A stretch of 64,000 bases of DNA from Deltaproteobacteria bacterium (GCA_020853705.1 JADYYK010000086.1:43498-107497); one strand, 5' to 3'; positions 22,698 to 34,451 are shown, counted from the first letter of the stretch. The notes: a model not told the origin generated them from the sequence alone. Made by a program: numbers and translations.

Positions 22698-23701
22698 GGA
22701 GTGGGACCGGGACCGGGACGGGGCCGGGGACCGGGCCGCTTGCCGGTGGCGAAGCGGCGCTGCACCCAGGCGCGCGCGATGGCGTGGTCGGAGCGGCTGG
22801 CGGTGACCGAGCTGACGAAGGCCTGGCCGAAGGCGGCGACGCGGGCGCCGTGATCGTGGATGTCGAAGCCGGCCGGTAGCGGGTAGTCGCGGAAGACCAG
22901 GCGGCCGGCCACCACCGCGGGGGCGGGCACGTCGCGCAGCGCGAACACGCGGTCGAGCAGGCCGGGCGGGGCCGGGCTGCGGCGCGGCGGGCCGAGGTGG
23001 TGGCTGAAGATGGCCTGCTCGCGCTCGAAGTGGCGCAGCGTCAGCGCCGCCAGCGTGGTGAAGCGCGCGTCGGGATCGGCGATGGCCAGGCCGTCGTACA
23101 GGCCGCGCGCGAGGGCGCGGGTGTCGTCATCCATCAGCGGCGGCAGCGGGCCGGCCAGCAGGGCGTCGGCCAGCTCGGCGTCCCCGGCGCGGCGCAGGTC
23201 GTGCGCGTGCATGGCGTACAGCACGGTGGGCACCGAGTCGGCGAAGATGCCCCGGTTGGTGCGGCGCAGGGTGTCATCCGACAGGTCGACCAGCAGCTCG
23301 AGCTTGCTGCTGGCGCGTGCCAGGGCGGCGCCGAGGGCGCCATACAGGCGGTTCTTGCGCACGCCGCTCAGCACCTGGCACAGCCCCAGGATGGCGACCA
23401 CGGGCCAGGGGTACTCCCAGGCCACGCGGTCGCCGAGCGCCAGATAGCCGGCGATGCGGCCGCTCAGGCTGCGGTTGTGGCGGCGCAGCCAGCGGTGCGC
23501 CTCGCTGGCGGCGGCGGCCTGCGCGGCGATGAAGCGCGCCTGCAGCGCTGCTGGCACGGTGCGCTCGAGCTCGGCCTGCCAGGCCGCGCCGAGCGCGGAC
23601 AGCCGCGCCCCAGGCAGCAGGGCGAGATCTTCGCCCATGGCCTGGAAGCTGCGCGCGCGGGTGCCGAGGAGCTCGCCGAGGACGTCGGCCAGCGTGAGCA
23701 T
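22694..23701 (-). CDS. Unrecognised 335-residue protein
   Basis: I do not recognise a family. The protein is Ala/Leu/Arg-rich and appears all-helical and cytoplasmic. It has a likely amphipathic core around residues 95-235, and a HHLGPPRRSPAPP linker near residue 238. It ends in a low-complexity Gly-Pro-Arg repeat encoded by GGGACC-type hexamers. Its stop codon overlaps the start of the zinc-ribbon gene, so the two probably act together. Codon use is normal for the genome, supporting a real gene. Confidence 0.65.
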   Translation of the reverse strand: MLTLADVLGELLGTRARSFQAMGEDLALLPGARLSALGAAWQAELERTVPAALQARFIAAQAAAASEAHRWLRRHNRSLSGRIAGYLALGDRVAWEYPWPVVAILGLCQVLSGVRKNRLYGALGAALARASSKLELLVDLSDDTLRRTNRGIFADSVPTVLYAMHAHDLRRAGDAELADALLAGPLPPLMDDDTRALARGLYDGLAIADPDARFTTLAALTLRHFEREQAIFSHHLGPPRRSPAPPGLLDRVFALRDVPAPAVVAGRLVFRDYPLPAGFDIHDHGARVAAFGQAFVSSVTASRSDHAIARAWVQRRFATGKRPGPRPRPGPGPTP

Positions 23702-23725
23702 CGCAGGGAGCGAGCGGCCGGCCGG

Positions 23726-24640
23726 CTACTGCTCGCCGCCGACGTCCTTGAAGATGACGTAGGGCGCGTCGCCGATGGAGTCGAGCGACGCCGAGGTGCT
23801 GCCCAGCGAGGAGCCGTCGTTGACCGTGGTCAGGGTGACCGAGCCGCCCGACAGCGACTTGCCCTTCTTGGTGATGATGTAGCCCTTGGCGCCGACCGCG
23901 AGGTTGGAGGACGCGCCCTTGTTGAGGGTCAGGATGGTGCCCGAGCTGCCCGCGCGCAGGTCGATGATGCTGGCGGTGACCTTCTTCGAGGGGTCCTCGA
24001 TCGGCCCCTTGGGCTCCTTGACCGGCGTGGGCTCCTTGGGCTCCTTGGGCTCCTTGGGGGTGCGGGGCTTGCTGGGCTTTCTGCCCTTGATGTCGGCGCC
24101 GGGTACCGCGGCGAGGCGCGACGGCATCGGCACGATCTCGACCGCCGGCGCGGGACCTCCCATCGCGGACGGCTTCTCGATCGGCTTGAACTTGGCCTTG
24201 ATGCTGTATGACCCGGCGTCCTTCTTGTCGGGCGCATAGACGACCACGTAGTACTTGCTCTTGTCGACGTCCTTGACGACCAGCTTCTTGCGGCCGCCCC
24301 TGTCGCCCTTGCCACTGCCCAGCACGTGGTAGGTCTCGTCGAGGACCTTGAAGTTGATGTCGAGGCCCGGCTTGGTCGGGCGCACCTTCAGGGTGAAGGT
24401 CAGCTCGCCGTCGCCTGGGGCGGTGAAGCGGCGCCAGTCGGAGCGGTCGCCCTGGGGGAACGAGACCATGTCGCTGGCCTCACCCTCGAGGGTGTCGGGG
24501 TCGATCTCGAGCTTCTGGGGTTTCTGCCAGGTGGCGTCGGGGCCACTGTTGGCCTCGGGCAGGACCGGCTTGGGGGGAGTACCGCACGCGACCAGCAGGG
24601 CAACGCCCCCGAGGCCCAGCATCACCTTCGTCATCCGCAT
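23726..24640 (-). CDS. Lipoprotein with PPC-like domain and Lys/Pro linker
   Basis: A 304-residue lipoprotein with lipobox VACG (ALLVACGTPP). The first half resembles a PPC beta-sandwich (DWRRFTAPGDGELTFTLKVRP ... GLDINFKVLDETYHVLGSG). A KEPKEPKEP repeat linker, encoded by a nine-base CTCCTTGGG repeat at about 24020-24060, leads to a C-terminal beta domain (SGTILTLNKGASSNLAVGAKGYI). That last domain looks like the G-rich strand-turn modules of envelope assembly proteins. It probably sits on the cell surface. Function is unknown. Confidence 0.75.
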   Translation of the reverse strand: MRMTKVMLGLGGVALLVACGTPPKPVLPEANSGPDATWQKPQKLEIDPDTLEGEASDMVSFPQGDRSDWRRFTAPGDGELTFTLKVRPTKPGLDINFKVLDETYHVLGSGKGDRGGRKKLVVKDVDKSKYYVVVYAPDKKDAGSYSIKAKFKPIEKPSAMGGPAPAVEIVPMPSRLAAVPGADIKGRKPSKPRTPKEPKEPKEPTPVKEPKGPIEDPSKKVTASIIDLRAGSSGTILTLNKGASSNLAVGAKGYIITKKGKSLSGGSVTLTTVNDGSSLGSTSASLDSIGDAPYVIFKDVGGEQ

Positions 24641-24692
24641 GGCGTGATCCTTTCGACGGAAGCGCCCTTTTGTCAATCAGAACCCCAGGGGT

Positions 24693-26941
<2,249 letters not shown>

Positions 26942-26942
<1 letters not shown>

Positions 26943-27331
26943 CAGGGCGGGCCGAGCGCGATGGGCGGGTGGTGGATGATCTGGACCACGATCCCCTCGG
27001 GGCCACGCACATACAGCGAGCGCGCGCCGTCGCGGTGGGTGCGCGGCGGCTTGTCGGGCGGGAAGCCGTGCGCGGTCAGGTGCGCGGCCCAGACGTCGAC
27101 CTCCTCGGGCGCGCGCACCACCAGGCCGAGGTGGTCGAGCTGTCCGGGGCCGGGGCTGATCGCGGCGACGCGGTGCAGGGCCAGGTTGTCGTTGCTGGAG
27201 ATGAGGTACAGGTTGTCGGGGTCGGGGCGCCACTCCTCGCGGAAGCCCAGCACGCCGACGAAGAAGCGCTCGGCGGCCGCGAGGTCGACGACGTTGAGGG
27301 CGACGTGGCGGAGCGACAGCACCGGGGGCAT
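26942..27331 (-). CDS. VOC (glyoxalase/dioxygenase fold) protein
   Basis: A 129-residue single-module pair of the vicinal-oxygen-chelate fold. It reads LRHVALNVVDLAAAERFFVGVLGF in the first beta-alpha-beta unit and DHLGLVVRAPEEVDVWAAHLTAHG in the second, ending with a metal-ligand-like IVVQIIHH. His residues in the first and second units fit a divalent-metal site. The substrate is unknown. The ATG lies six bases after a TACCTT hexamer and the gene is coupled to recD2. Confidence 0.88.
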
Positions 27332-27337
27332 GCGCGA

Positions 27338-27343
27338 AAGGTA
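27338..27343 (-). promoter_or_regulatory. -10-like hexamer, leaderless start of VOC-recD2
   Basis: TACCTT on the minus strand is followed by TCGCGC and the ATG, the same six bases found between -10 and ATG of the metallopeptidase gene. Confidence 0.45.
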
Positions 27344-27361
27344 GCGCGAATGCGCGGGGTG

Positions 27362-27406
27362 GTGTTCGTGGTGTTCGTGGTGTTCGTGGTGTTCGTGGTG
27401 TTGGTG
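27362..27406. repeat. Five tandem 9-bp repeats (GTGTTCGTG)
   Basis: Four exact copies and one with a single change lie in the 133-base gap between the VOC start and the end of the copper-monooxygenase-like gene. No gene is supported in that gap. Confidence 0.85.
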
Positions 27407-27464
27407 GCGCGGATGGTGGCGCCGATGGTGGTGCTGGCGGTGCTCGCGGGCGTGCGTGGGTGGA

Positions 27465-28694
27465 TCAGCTGCAGGTGCTGGTGAAGCAGGCGTTGAGCTC
27501 GGCACCACACCTGTCTAGCGCGCAGCTCTGACACTCGGTGCTGCCGGGGCTGGCGCACTCGGTGGCGCAGCTCGTGCGCACGCATTTGGTCTGGGCAGCG
27601 AACGGCCGCCAGGCCGCCGGGCAGGAGTCGGCGAAGCACTTCTGCCAGCACTCGTGCACGTTGGCCATGGTGGTGGCGCCGACGCCGCCGACGCCGACCA
27701 TGGGCGCGGTGCCGGGCGGACACTGCTGGATGCAGCTCAGGGTCTGGGCGCAGGTCGCGCTGCCGGTACCGAAGTCGTGCGGGCCGACCGTGCAGAACTC
27801 ATCGGCCTGGGTCAGGGCCGGGTAGTAGACCCCGACGAACATGCACATCTCGTTGCTGTCGGCGCTCTGGCCCTGGAAGTAGGGCGTCTGGCTGGTGTTC
27901 TGGTAGTCGCACTCGAAGCGGATGATCGAGCCGGCCGCGAGGTCCATGGGGGCGGCGAGCTGGCTGGGGTGGTCCCACGAGTCGGTGGTGTAGAACGGCG
28001 TGGTGGCGCGCGCCGCCGGGGTGTCGAGGAAGGCGCGGTAGCCGACACCGCGCTTGTGCATGTGCGAGTTGGCGGTCAGCAGGCGCACCGCGCTGGGGAT
28101 GCCGCAGCTCATGGTGGCGCGGCCAGCGGCGCCGGCCGGCACCGAGATGAAGGGGTCGTAGAAGAACAGCGAGCCTGCGCGCTGTTGCACCTCGGCGGCG
28201 GCGCCGGTCTTCAGGATCACGTCGACGGTGGCCTTCATGACCGCGCCGGTGGCGTTGATGTAGTGCGCCTGCATCAGCAGGACCTCATTGGCGCCGAGCG
28301 GCAGACCGACGCCGGCGGGGTAGTCGCTGGCGTCCTGGGGCTTCTGCGCGCCGTACACCAGGCCGCGGATGTGGCTCATGATGCTGGAGGCGCCTTCGTA
28401 GCAGTCGCGCACGCCGGCCAGCTCGGGCGGGATGCTGGTGAGGTCGGTGCGGAACAGCAGCATGTGGTGGCTGCCCGGCGAGTAGGTGTGCGAGCCGCCG
28501 ACGACGAAGGTCTCGACGTCGCGCGTGGTCACCAACTGACAGCGATGCACCTCGGCGCCCGGCTGCAGCTCGACCTCGAGGTGATAGCGCAGCTGGTTGG
28601 CGGGGATGTCGGCGCCGTCGTCGGTGTCACAGCCGGGTTGCACGGCGAGCACGCTGGTGAGCAGGCAGGTGGCGGCGAGGCGGGCGAGCTTCAT
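27465..28694 (-). CDS. Lipoprotein with PHM-like type II copper monooxygenase fold
   Basis: A 409-residue lipoprotein (signal ending VQPGC). The middle resembles the peptidylglycine/dopamine monooxygenase fold. It has a SHHMLLF motif (CuH-type His pair), LMQAHYINAT, a SHMHKRG His-X-His (CuM-type) and an EMCMFVGVYYP segment with the likely Met ligand. The last 110 residues form a Cys-rich domain with about 16 cysteines in CxxxC-type spacing, probably disulfide-bonded. It should oxidise or bind a substrate outside the cytoplasm using copper and O2. It is coupled (ATGA) to the GntR gene upstream. Confidence 0.78.
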   Translation of the reverse strand: MKLARLAATCLLTSVLAVQPGCDTDDGADIPANQLRYHLEVELQPGAEVHRCQLVTTRDVETFVVGGSHTYSPGSHHMLLFRTDLTSIPPELAGVRDCYEGASSIMSHIRGLVYGAQKPQDASDYPAGVGLPLGANEVLLMQAHYINATGAVMKATVDVILKTGAAAEVQQRAGSLFFYDPFISVPAGAAGRATMSCGIPSAVRLLTANSHMHKRGVGYRAFLDTPAARATTPFYTTDSWDHPSQLAAPMDLAAGSIIRFECDYQNTSQTPYFQGQSADSNEMCMFVGVYYPALTQADEFCTVGPHDFGTGSATCAQTLSCIQQCPPGTAPMVGVGGVGATTMANVHECWQKCFADSCPAAWRPFAAQTKCVRTSCATECASPGSTECQSCALDRCGAELNACFTSTCS

Positions 28695-29452
28695 CGGGTC
28701 TCCTTGCTGCGGCGACGGGCCGGGCGCGGGGGCGTGGTCTTGCGGGCGCCCTCGAGGATGGGGCGGCTGACGGCGAGGTAGAAGGCGGGGGCGTCATCGC
28801 GCTGGGCCAGGCGTCGCGCCAGCTCGCGATAGAAGTGGATGCGGGTGGCGGGCGGCACCATGGCGGGGTGCTGGGCGCCGGGGTGCTGCTCCAGCATGCG
28901 GTACAGCCACGCGGTCTCGACGATGTAGATCTGGTTGCCGCCAGCGCGCGCGACGGCGCCCCAGAACTGGGCCTCGAACTCGCGCATGTGCCGGCCATCG
29001 GGCGCGCCCGCGTCGGCATAGCGGTCGACGATCGGCGCCAGGGCCGTCAGCTCGTCCTTGCTGCCGTGCAGCGCCGCCAGCTGCAGCAAGGCGTGCCCAC
29101 GCAACAGCTGCACCTCGAGCAGGTCGTGCTCCTCCCCGGTGGCGAGCTTGCTCAGCCGGTAGCGCAGCTCGATCACGCGCAGGTCGGCGGCCTGGTCGGG
29201 ATCGAGCGCGATGGTCGCGCCACCCTGGCGCACCCGCACCAGCCCGACCTCGGCCAGCCGGTGCACCGCCTGGCGCACGATCAGCCGCGACACCCCGTAG
29301 CGCTCGGCGAGCACCCGCTCGGGCGGCAGCTCGTCGCCGGCCGCGACGTCACCCGCGAGCAGCGCCCTGGCCAGCCGCTCGAAGCAGTGATCGGCCGCGT
29401 GGCCACGCGCCCTGAGCTCCCCATCCCCCACCTCTTGCGTGTTCGGCGACAT
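28691..29452 (-). CDS. GntR/FadR-family transcriptional regulator
   Basis: A 253-residue regulator. The winged-helix domain has the GntR signature LPPERVLAERYGVSRLIVRQAVHRLAEVGLVRVRQGGAT (about residues 40-80). A helical FadR-type C-terminal ligand domain with HALLQLAALHG and EFEAQFWGAVARAGGN segments follows. A basic tail ends the protein. The first ATG at 29452 is chosen, with GTG at 29461 possible. A perfect palindrome lies 20-48 bases upstream, so it is probably autoregulated. The gene runs directly into the copper-monooxygenase-like lipoprotein. Confidence 0.9.
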   Translation of the reverse strand: MSPNTQEVGDGELRARGHAADHCFERLARALLAGDVAAGDELPPERVLAERYGVSRLIVRQAVHRLAEVGLVRVRQGGATIALDPDQAADLRVIELRYRLSKLATGEEHDLLEVQLLRGHALLQLAALHGSKDELTALAPIVDRYADAGAPDGRHMREFEAQFWGAVARAGGNQIYIVETAWLYRMLEQHPGAQHPAMVPPATRIHFYRELARRLAQRDDAPAFYLAVSRPILEGARKTTPPRPARRRSKETR

Positions 29453-29471
29453 GACGACCACTCTACCTCGA

Positions 29472-29500
29472 CATCGTTACCAAGTAACCAGGTAACGATG
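29472..29500. promoter_or_regulatory. Operator-like palindrome upstream of gntR
   Basis: A perfect ten-base inverted repeat, CATCGTTACC/GGTAACGATG, has a nine-base spacer that itself contains a third GTAACC half-site. Symmetry and position fit a GntR dimer site controlling the gntR-lipoprotein operon. Confidence 0.65.
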
Positions 29501-29503
29501 CGT

Positions 29504-29537
29504 CCTGTCCGGCCGGCAAGCCGGACGGCCGGACAGG
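29504..29537. repeat. GC-rich 12-bp inverted repeat
   Basis: CCTGTCCGGCCG and CGGCCGGACAGG are separated by ten bases, directly next to the GntR palindrome. It could be a second regulator site or a structured leader. Confidence 0.6.
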
Positions 29538-29606
29538 GCGAGTCGACATAACCATCAGTAAAGACATGAGAATGTGTCCGGCACGCGACCTGCTCTCTCC
29601 CCACCC

Positions 29607-30398
<792 letters not shown>

Positions 30399-30421
30399 TG
30401 GCGGCCAGCCGGAGGACCATG

Positions 30422-31399
30422 ATGAAAGCCGCCACCAAGACCACGCTCGGCCTGACGCTCGCGCTGGGCGCCCTGCTCGGCGTCGGACAGCAGGCGCACG
30501 CCGACAACGCGCTCGAGCAGGTGTTCTCCGCGCGCTCGCTCGGCATGGGGGCCTCGCTGCGGGGCGCCGCCACCGGCTCGGCGGGGCCGCTCAACCCGGC
30601 CGGGGTCGCCCTGGTCAAGGCCTACGCCCTCGAGGGCAGCTATGGCTATCGCCCCGACGACGGCGAGACCCAGGTCAACGCCAGCGTGGCCGACTCCACC
30701 GCGCGCGTGGCCATGGCCCTGTACTACTCGTACATGACCGCGACCCGGGACTACATCCTGGGCGACGGCGCGACCATCCGCACCGGCGAGATCGACCGTG
30801 TGCGCCACGAGGTCGGCGCCGCCACCTCGTTCCCGCTCAGCGACCGCTTCGCCCTGGGCACCACCCTCAAGTACACCTCGTTCGAGGCCAACCTGACCGA
30901 TCCCGCCGACGGCAGCCGCAGCAACGTGTCGAGCCAGGGCCGCGTCAACCTGGACATCGGTGGCGTGGTCGCCCTGGCCCCGCGCCTGACCCTGGGGCTG
31001 GTTGGCTACAACCTGCTGGCCCACGACGGCGAGTACCCGCGCGCGTTCGGTGGTGGCCTGGCCCTGGGCCTCGGCGACACCGCGATGATGACCCTCGACG
31101 GCGTGGTCGATCTGACCTCGACCTCCGACCTGTCGGCGCCCGGCGACGACCGCCGGGTCAAGGTCAGCGGCGGCGCCGAGGTCGTGCTGGCCAACATGTA
31201 CCCGGTGCGCGCAGGCGTGATCTGGGGCAGCTACGCCGACGACGTCTACGTCACCGGCGGCCTGGGCTACCAGTCGCCCCGCGTCGGCCTCGACGTCGCC
31301 ATCCGGCAGAAGGTCGAGGGCGGCTCCGAGACCGTGGGCCTGGTCGCCCTCAAGTTCTACCTGCCGACCGACCAGACCACCGTCCCCTCCGAGATGTAG
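30422..31399 (+). CDS. Outer-membrane beta-barrel protein
   Basis: A 325-residue protein with a signal peptide ending AHADN and then alternating amphipathic strands throughout. Examples are ALEGSYGYRP, VAMALYYSYMT, FALGTTLKYTSF and VNLDIGGVVALAPRLTLGLVGYNLLA. It ends in hydrophobic strand VGLVALKFYL. The opening SARSLGMGASLRGAATGSAGPLNPAG resembles PorV/FadL-like barrels, whose early Gly-Ala-rich region plugs the pore. It is probably a channel or secretion partner. GGAGG lies six bases before the ATG at 30422; the ATG at 30419 is an alternative. Confidence 0.82.
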   Translation: MKAATKTTLGLTLALGALLGVGQQAHADNALEQVFSARSLGMGASLRGAATGSAGPLNPAGVALVKAYALEGSYGYRPDDGETQVNASVADSTARVAMALYYSYMTATRDYILGDGATIRTGEIDRVRHEVGAATSFPLSDRFALGTTLKYTSFEANLTDPADGSRSNVSSQGRVNLDIGGVVALAPRLTLGLVGYNLLAHDGEYPRAFGGGLALGLGDTAMMTLDGVVDLTSTSDLSAPGDDRRVKVSGGAEVVLANMYPVRAGVIWGSYADDVYVTGGLGYQSPRVGLDVAIRQKVEGGSETVGLVALKFYLPTDQTTVPSEM

Positions 31400-31456
31400 C
31401 CCCGCCCGCCGCGATCCCGGGTATCCTGCACGCACCGCCAGCAGGTGGCGGCCGCC

Positions 31457-32041
31457 ATGGCGCTCGACGAGGCCACGCTCATCAAGCGACTCAGGGAGCG
31501 CGACGAACGTGCGTTCCGGCAGCTCGTGGACGAGCACCAGAACCGGGTCTTCGGCCTGCTGGTGCGCATGATCGGCAACGCCTCCGAGGCCGAGGACCTG
31601 ATGCAGGAGGTCTTCATCCAGGTCTTCAAGGCCATCGACCAGTTTCGCGGCGACGCCAAGCTGTCGACCTGGCTGTACCGGATCGCGGCCAACACCTGCA
31701 AGAACCGCATGAAGTACCTGAACCGGCGCAGCTACTCCAAGACCGACGCGCTGGATCCCACCACCGAGGGCGCCGAGGTCGAGGCCGGGGGCCAGCCCCT
31801 GGCGGCCCGCGTTCCGACCCCCGACCGCATGCTGGAGGGCCAGCAGCTCGACGCCATCGTGCAGGAGGCCATCGCCACCCTGGACGAGGACCACAAGCTG
31901 CTGGTCGTCCTGCGCGACATGCAGGATCTGTCCTATGAGGAGATCTGTGAGGTCACCGGCCTCAACGAGGGCACCGTCAAGTCCCGCCTGCATCGCGCCC
32001 GCATGGCCCTGAAGGAGAAGCTGGCCAAGCGGGGCGTGTGA
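31457..32041 (+). CDS. ECF-type RNA polymerase sigma factor
   Basis: A 194-residue sigma-70 family factor. Region 2 reads VDEHQNRVFGLLVRMIGNASEAEDLMQEVFIQVFKAIDQFRGDAKLSTWLYRIAANTCKN, and region 4 has LSYEEICEVTGLNEGTVKSRLHRARMALK. The arrangement is that of RpoE-like ECF sigmas. It is followed 37 bases later by a zinc-finger anti-sigma gene. A TATCCT -10-like hexamer near 31420 could drive the operon. Confidence 0.94.
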   Translation: MALDEATLIKRLRERDERAFRQLVDEHQNRVFGLLVRMIGNASEAEDLMQEVFIQVFKAIDQFRGDAKLSTWLYRIAANTCKNRMKYLNRRSYSKTDALDPTTEGAEVEAGGQPLAARVPTPDRMLEGQQLDAIVQEAIATLDEDHKLLVVLRDMQDLSYEEICEVTGLNEGTVKSRLHRARMALKEKLAKRGV

Positions 32042-32078
32042 AATCGCCCCGGATCTGGCCCATAATCGAGGACGCGGC

Positions 32079-32528
32079 ATGAACGATCTCACCCACGAGC
32101 AAGCCCAGGAGCTGTTCAGCGACCGCTACGACGGCACCCTCGCGCCCGAGCGCGACGCCGAGCTGGCCGCCCACCTCAGCTCGTGCGAGCCGTGCCGTCG
32201 TGAGCAGGCCGAGTTCGAGGACGCCATGAAGGCGGTCAAGACCGCCTCGGTCAAGCGCTCGCCCCGGGCGCCCGACCAGAAGGAGTTCACCGCTCGCGTC
32301 GAGCGCACGCTGTCGGCGCGCTCCGACGGCCGCTTCTTCGGCCCCAAGGGGATCTGGGGCACCATGCCGATGGCCATCATCTCGCTGCTGATGCTGGCCA
32401 TCACGCTGGCGATCTACCTCATCGCCAAGCGCAGCACGACCGGCTCGCTCAAGGAGCCCATCCAGCGGCGCGACCACGGCGGCGAGCAGCTGCCGCGCGA
32501 TCTGCGCAACGAGCTACCCAGGCCCTGA
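32079..32528 (+). CDS. Membrane anti-sigma factor with zinc-binding ZAS domain
   Basis: A 149-residue protein. The N-terminal anti-sigma domain holds the HxxxCxxC motif in HLSSCEPC (about residues 28-35). One transmembrane helix (MAIISLLMLAITLAIYLIA, about 98-116) puts a short tail outside. It should sequester the adjacent ECF sigma until a signal releases it. The stop codon lies two bases before the next start, implying coupled translation with the O-antigen-ligase-like gene. Confidence 0.88.
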   Translation: MNDLTHEQAQELFSDRYDGTLAPERDAELAAHLSSCEPCRREQAEFEDAMKAVKTASVKRSPRAPDQKEFTARVERTLSARSDGRFFGPKGIWGTMPMAIISLLMLAITLAIYLIAKRSTTGSLKEPIQRRDHGGEQLPRDLRNELPRP

Positions 32529-32530
32529 TC

Positions 32531-34102
32531 GTGCTCCTGTTCGCCATCCTCGCGGTCTGCGTGCTGCCCATCCAGATGTGGACGGACGCGCTGCCCAAGT
32601 TCGGCTCGGGCATCAACTTCCAGAACGTCCTGACCCTGATCCTGCTGGTGGGCTGGAAGCTCTCGACCGCGCGCCAGGGTCGCAAGATGCTGTCCCCGTC
32701 GGAGCCCAACAAGTGGCTGGGCCTGTACCTCGGCTGGTCGTTCCTGGCGCTGTTCTACGGCGTCCTGTTCGCCCCCGTGCAGCTGCCGCTGTCGATGTCG
32801 GACGAGCGCTTCATCCACTGGAAGGACGAGGCCACCGGCCTGTTCATGTTCTTCATCGTGGCCAACACGCTCAAGGACGAGAAGGCCATCAAGCGCCTGC
32901 TGTTCTGCATGTGCCTGCTGACGCCCTACATCATCAACGTCTACTACAAGCAGTATCACGCGCCGACCTCGCTCAAGACCGCGCAGCTGCAGCCCGACGA
33001 GGTCGTGCTCGACGACGACATCGGCAACAACACCGGCCACCCCTACGCGCCGTACTTCAAGCTCGACGACAAGCCGCTGTTCGACGACGAGCACTCGATG
33101 TCGGTCACCGACTGGGAGGGCCGCAAGTACGAGGTGCAGCCGACCTCGTACAACCCGCGCGTGGTGCGCATCTTCGGCTACGACCGCCGCTCCGGCCGCG
33201 TACTCAACGTGAAGTTCCACCAGGACCGCGGCTCGGGCGCCGCCGCCGCGCAGGAGTTCTCCTGGGACCTCAAGGAGATCACCGGCGTCTTCACGCAGAT
33301 CGGCTCCAACGAGATGGCGGCGTTCTACGCCAACGCCTTCCTGTTCATGGTCGGCATGCTGGTGTGCTACCGCAGCGTCGGCTGGCGCGTGTACCTGCTG
33401 TTCAACATGGCGCTGCTGGGCTGGGGCCTCATCTTCAGCCTGTCGCGTGGCGCCTGGCTGGCCATCTGCGCCGGCGTCGGCTACCTGGGCGCGCGCAAGT
33501 CCAAGGGCCTGATGATCGCCTTCGTCGGCTTCATCTTCCTGGCGCCCGCGCTGATGCCGGGGTCGGTGACGTCACGCGCCAGCGGCGGCATGGACGACTC
33601 GGCGGCGCATCGCCTCGACTTCTGGAAGTGGGCCGCGGTCGCCGGCACCATCCGCTTCCCGCTCGGCGTCGGCTACCAGTGCTACATCCCGCGCCACCAG
33701 GAGGAGACCGGCATCAAGCTCGACACCCACAACTTCTTCTTCCGGACGCTCGCAGAGATGGGCCTGGTCGGCCTGGCGTTGGTCATCCTGCTGCTGCGCG
33801 CCGCGTTCCGGACCGGGTGGAAACTCTATGTGGAAGGCAAGAACGGCTTCCAGCGCGGGGTGGGCCTCGGCGCAGCCTTACTTGTCATAGGCAACGCGGT
33901 CTCCAACATGTTTGGAGATCGCTTCTCGTACGTGTCGCTGGGCTGCTTCATGTGGGCCTTCATCGGCATGGCCGCGAGGCTGAACACGATCAACGCTGCG
34001 GCGGCCAAGGAAGAGGCCGAGCGCAACAAGGCGCGGCCCTCGGCCTCGCCGTCGCATGAGATGGTGCCGTCTGCTGCCGCCCGCCTGGGCGCGTCGACCT
34101 AG
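32531..34102 (+). CDS. O-antigen ligase-family membrane protein
   Basis: A 523-residue polytopic protein starting with GTG. About ten hydrophobic segments are visible. The Wzy_C/WaaL-type segment is PLGVGYQCYIPRHQEETGIKLDTHNFFFRTLAEMGLVGLALVI, where the catalytic-type periplasmic His lies. A hydrophilic insert of roughly 110 residues (about 145-255) rich in Asp, Tyr and Arg makes a large outside loop. These enzymes join polysaccharide to lipid A or protein, or polymerise repeats. Genetic coupling to sigma/anti-sigma genes suggests control by envelope stress. Confidence 0.85.
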   Translation: MLLFAILAVCVLPIQMWTDALPKFGSGINFQNVLTLILLVGWKLSTARQGRKMLSPSEPNKWLGLYLGWSFLALFYGVLFAPVQLPLSMSDERFIHWKDEATGLFMFFIVANTLKDEKAIKRLLFCMCLLTPYIINVYYKQYHAPTSLKTAQLQPDEVVLDDDIGNNTGHPYAPYFKLDDKPLFDDEHSMSVTDWEGRKYEVQPTSYNPRVVRIFGYDRRSGRVLNVKFHQDRGSGAAAAQEFSWDLKEITGVFTQIGSNEMAAFYANAFLFMVGMLVCYRSVGWRVYLLFNMALLGWGLIFSLSRGAWLAICAGVGYLGARKSKGLMIAFVGFIFLAPALMPGSVTSRASGGMDDSAAHRLDFWKWAAVAGTIRFPLGVGYQCYIPRHQEETGIKLDTHNFFFRTLAEMGLVGLALVILLLRAAFRTGWKLYVEGKNGFQRGVGLGAALLVIGNAVSNMFGDRFSYVSLGCFMWAFIGMAARLNTINAAAAKEEAERNKARPSASPSHEMVPSAAARLGAST

Positions 34103-34156
34103 CCTGACTGGCCGAGACTCAGGCCCTGGTCGCCGCGCCCACCCGCCCGCTGGCGG

Positions 34157-34360
34157 TCAGCGGCCGTCCTCCCAGTAAAACAGGGTGATCGCCAGGCAGT
34201 GAAACGCCTGATCGCTCGACTGCGTGACGATGGTGTCCACGATGTGCGCGTTGGGGTTGTTGCGCAGCCAGGCAGTGACCTTCTCGCCCAGGTTGTCGCG
34301 CTCCTGAGCCATGGTTGCGGAGAAAACTTTGACCCCATTGAACTTCTTGTCGTTAGCCAT
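34157..34360 (-). CDS. Small conserved hypothetical protein (67 residues)
   Basis: The protein (MANDKKFNGVKVFSATMAQE...) has a compact alpha-beta pattern with a QSSDQAFHCLAITLFYWED C-terminal strand. The single-domain character and typical codon use argue for a real gene. A GGGAGA SD precedes the ATG. No family function is known to me. A TAGAAT hexamer at 34414-34419 on the same strand may be its -10. Confidence 0.72.
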   Translation of the reverse strand: MANDKKFNGVKVFSATMAQERDNLGEKVTAWLRNNPNAHIVDTIVTQSSDQAFHCLAITLFYWEDGR

Positions 34361-34451
34361 GCTCTCCCGGTCCTCGTGATGATGGAGGTGCCGCCAGGTG
34401 CGGCAATTTTGCTATTCTAGCCGAAGCCTTCGAATCTGCTCGAAAATATCG

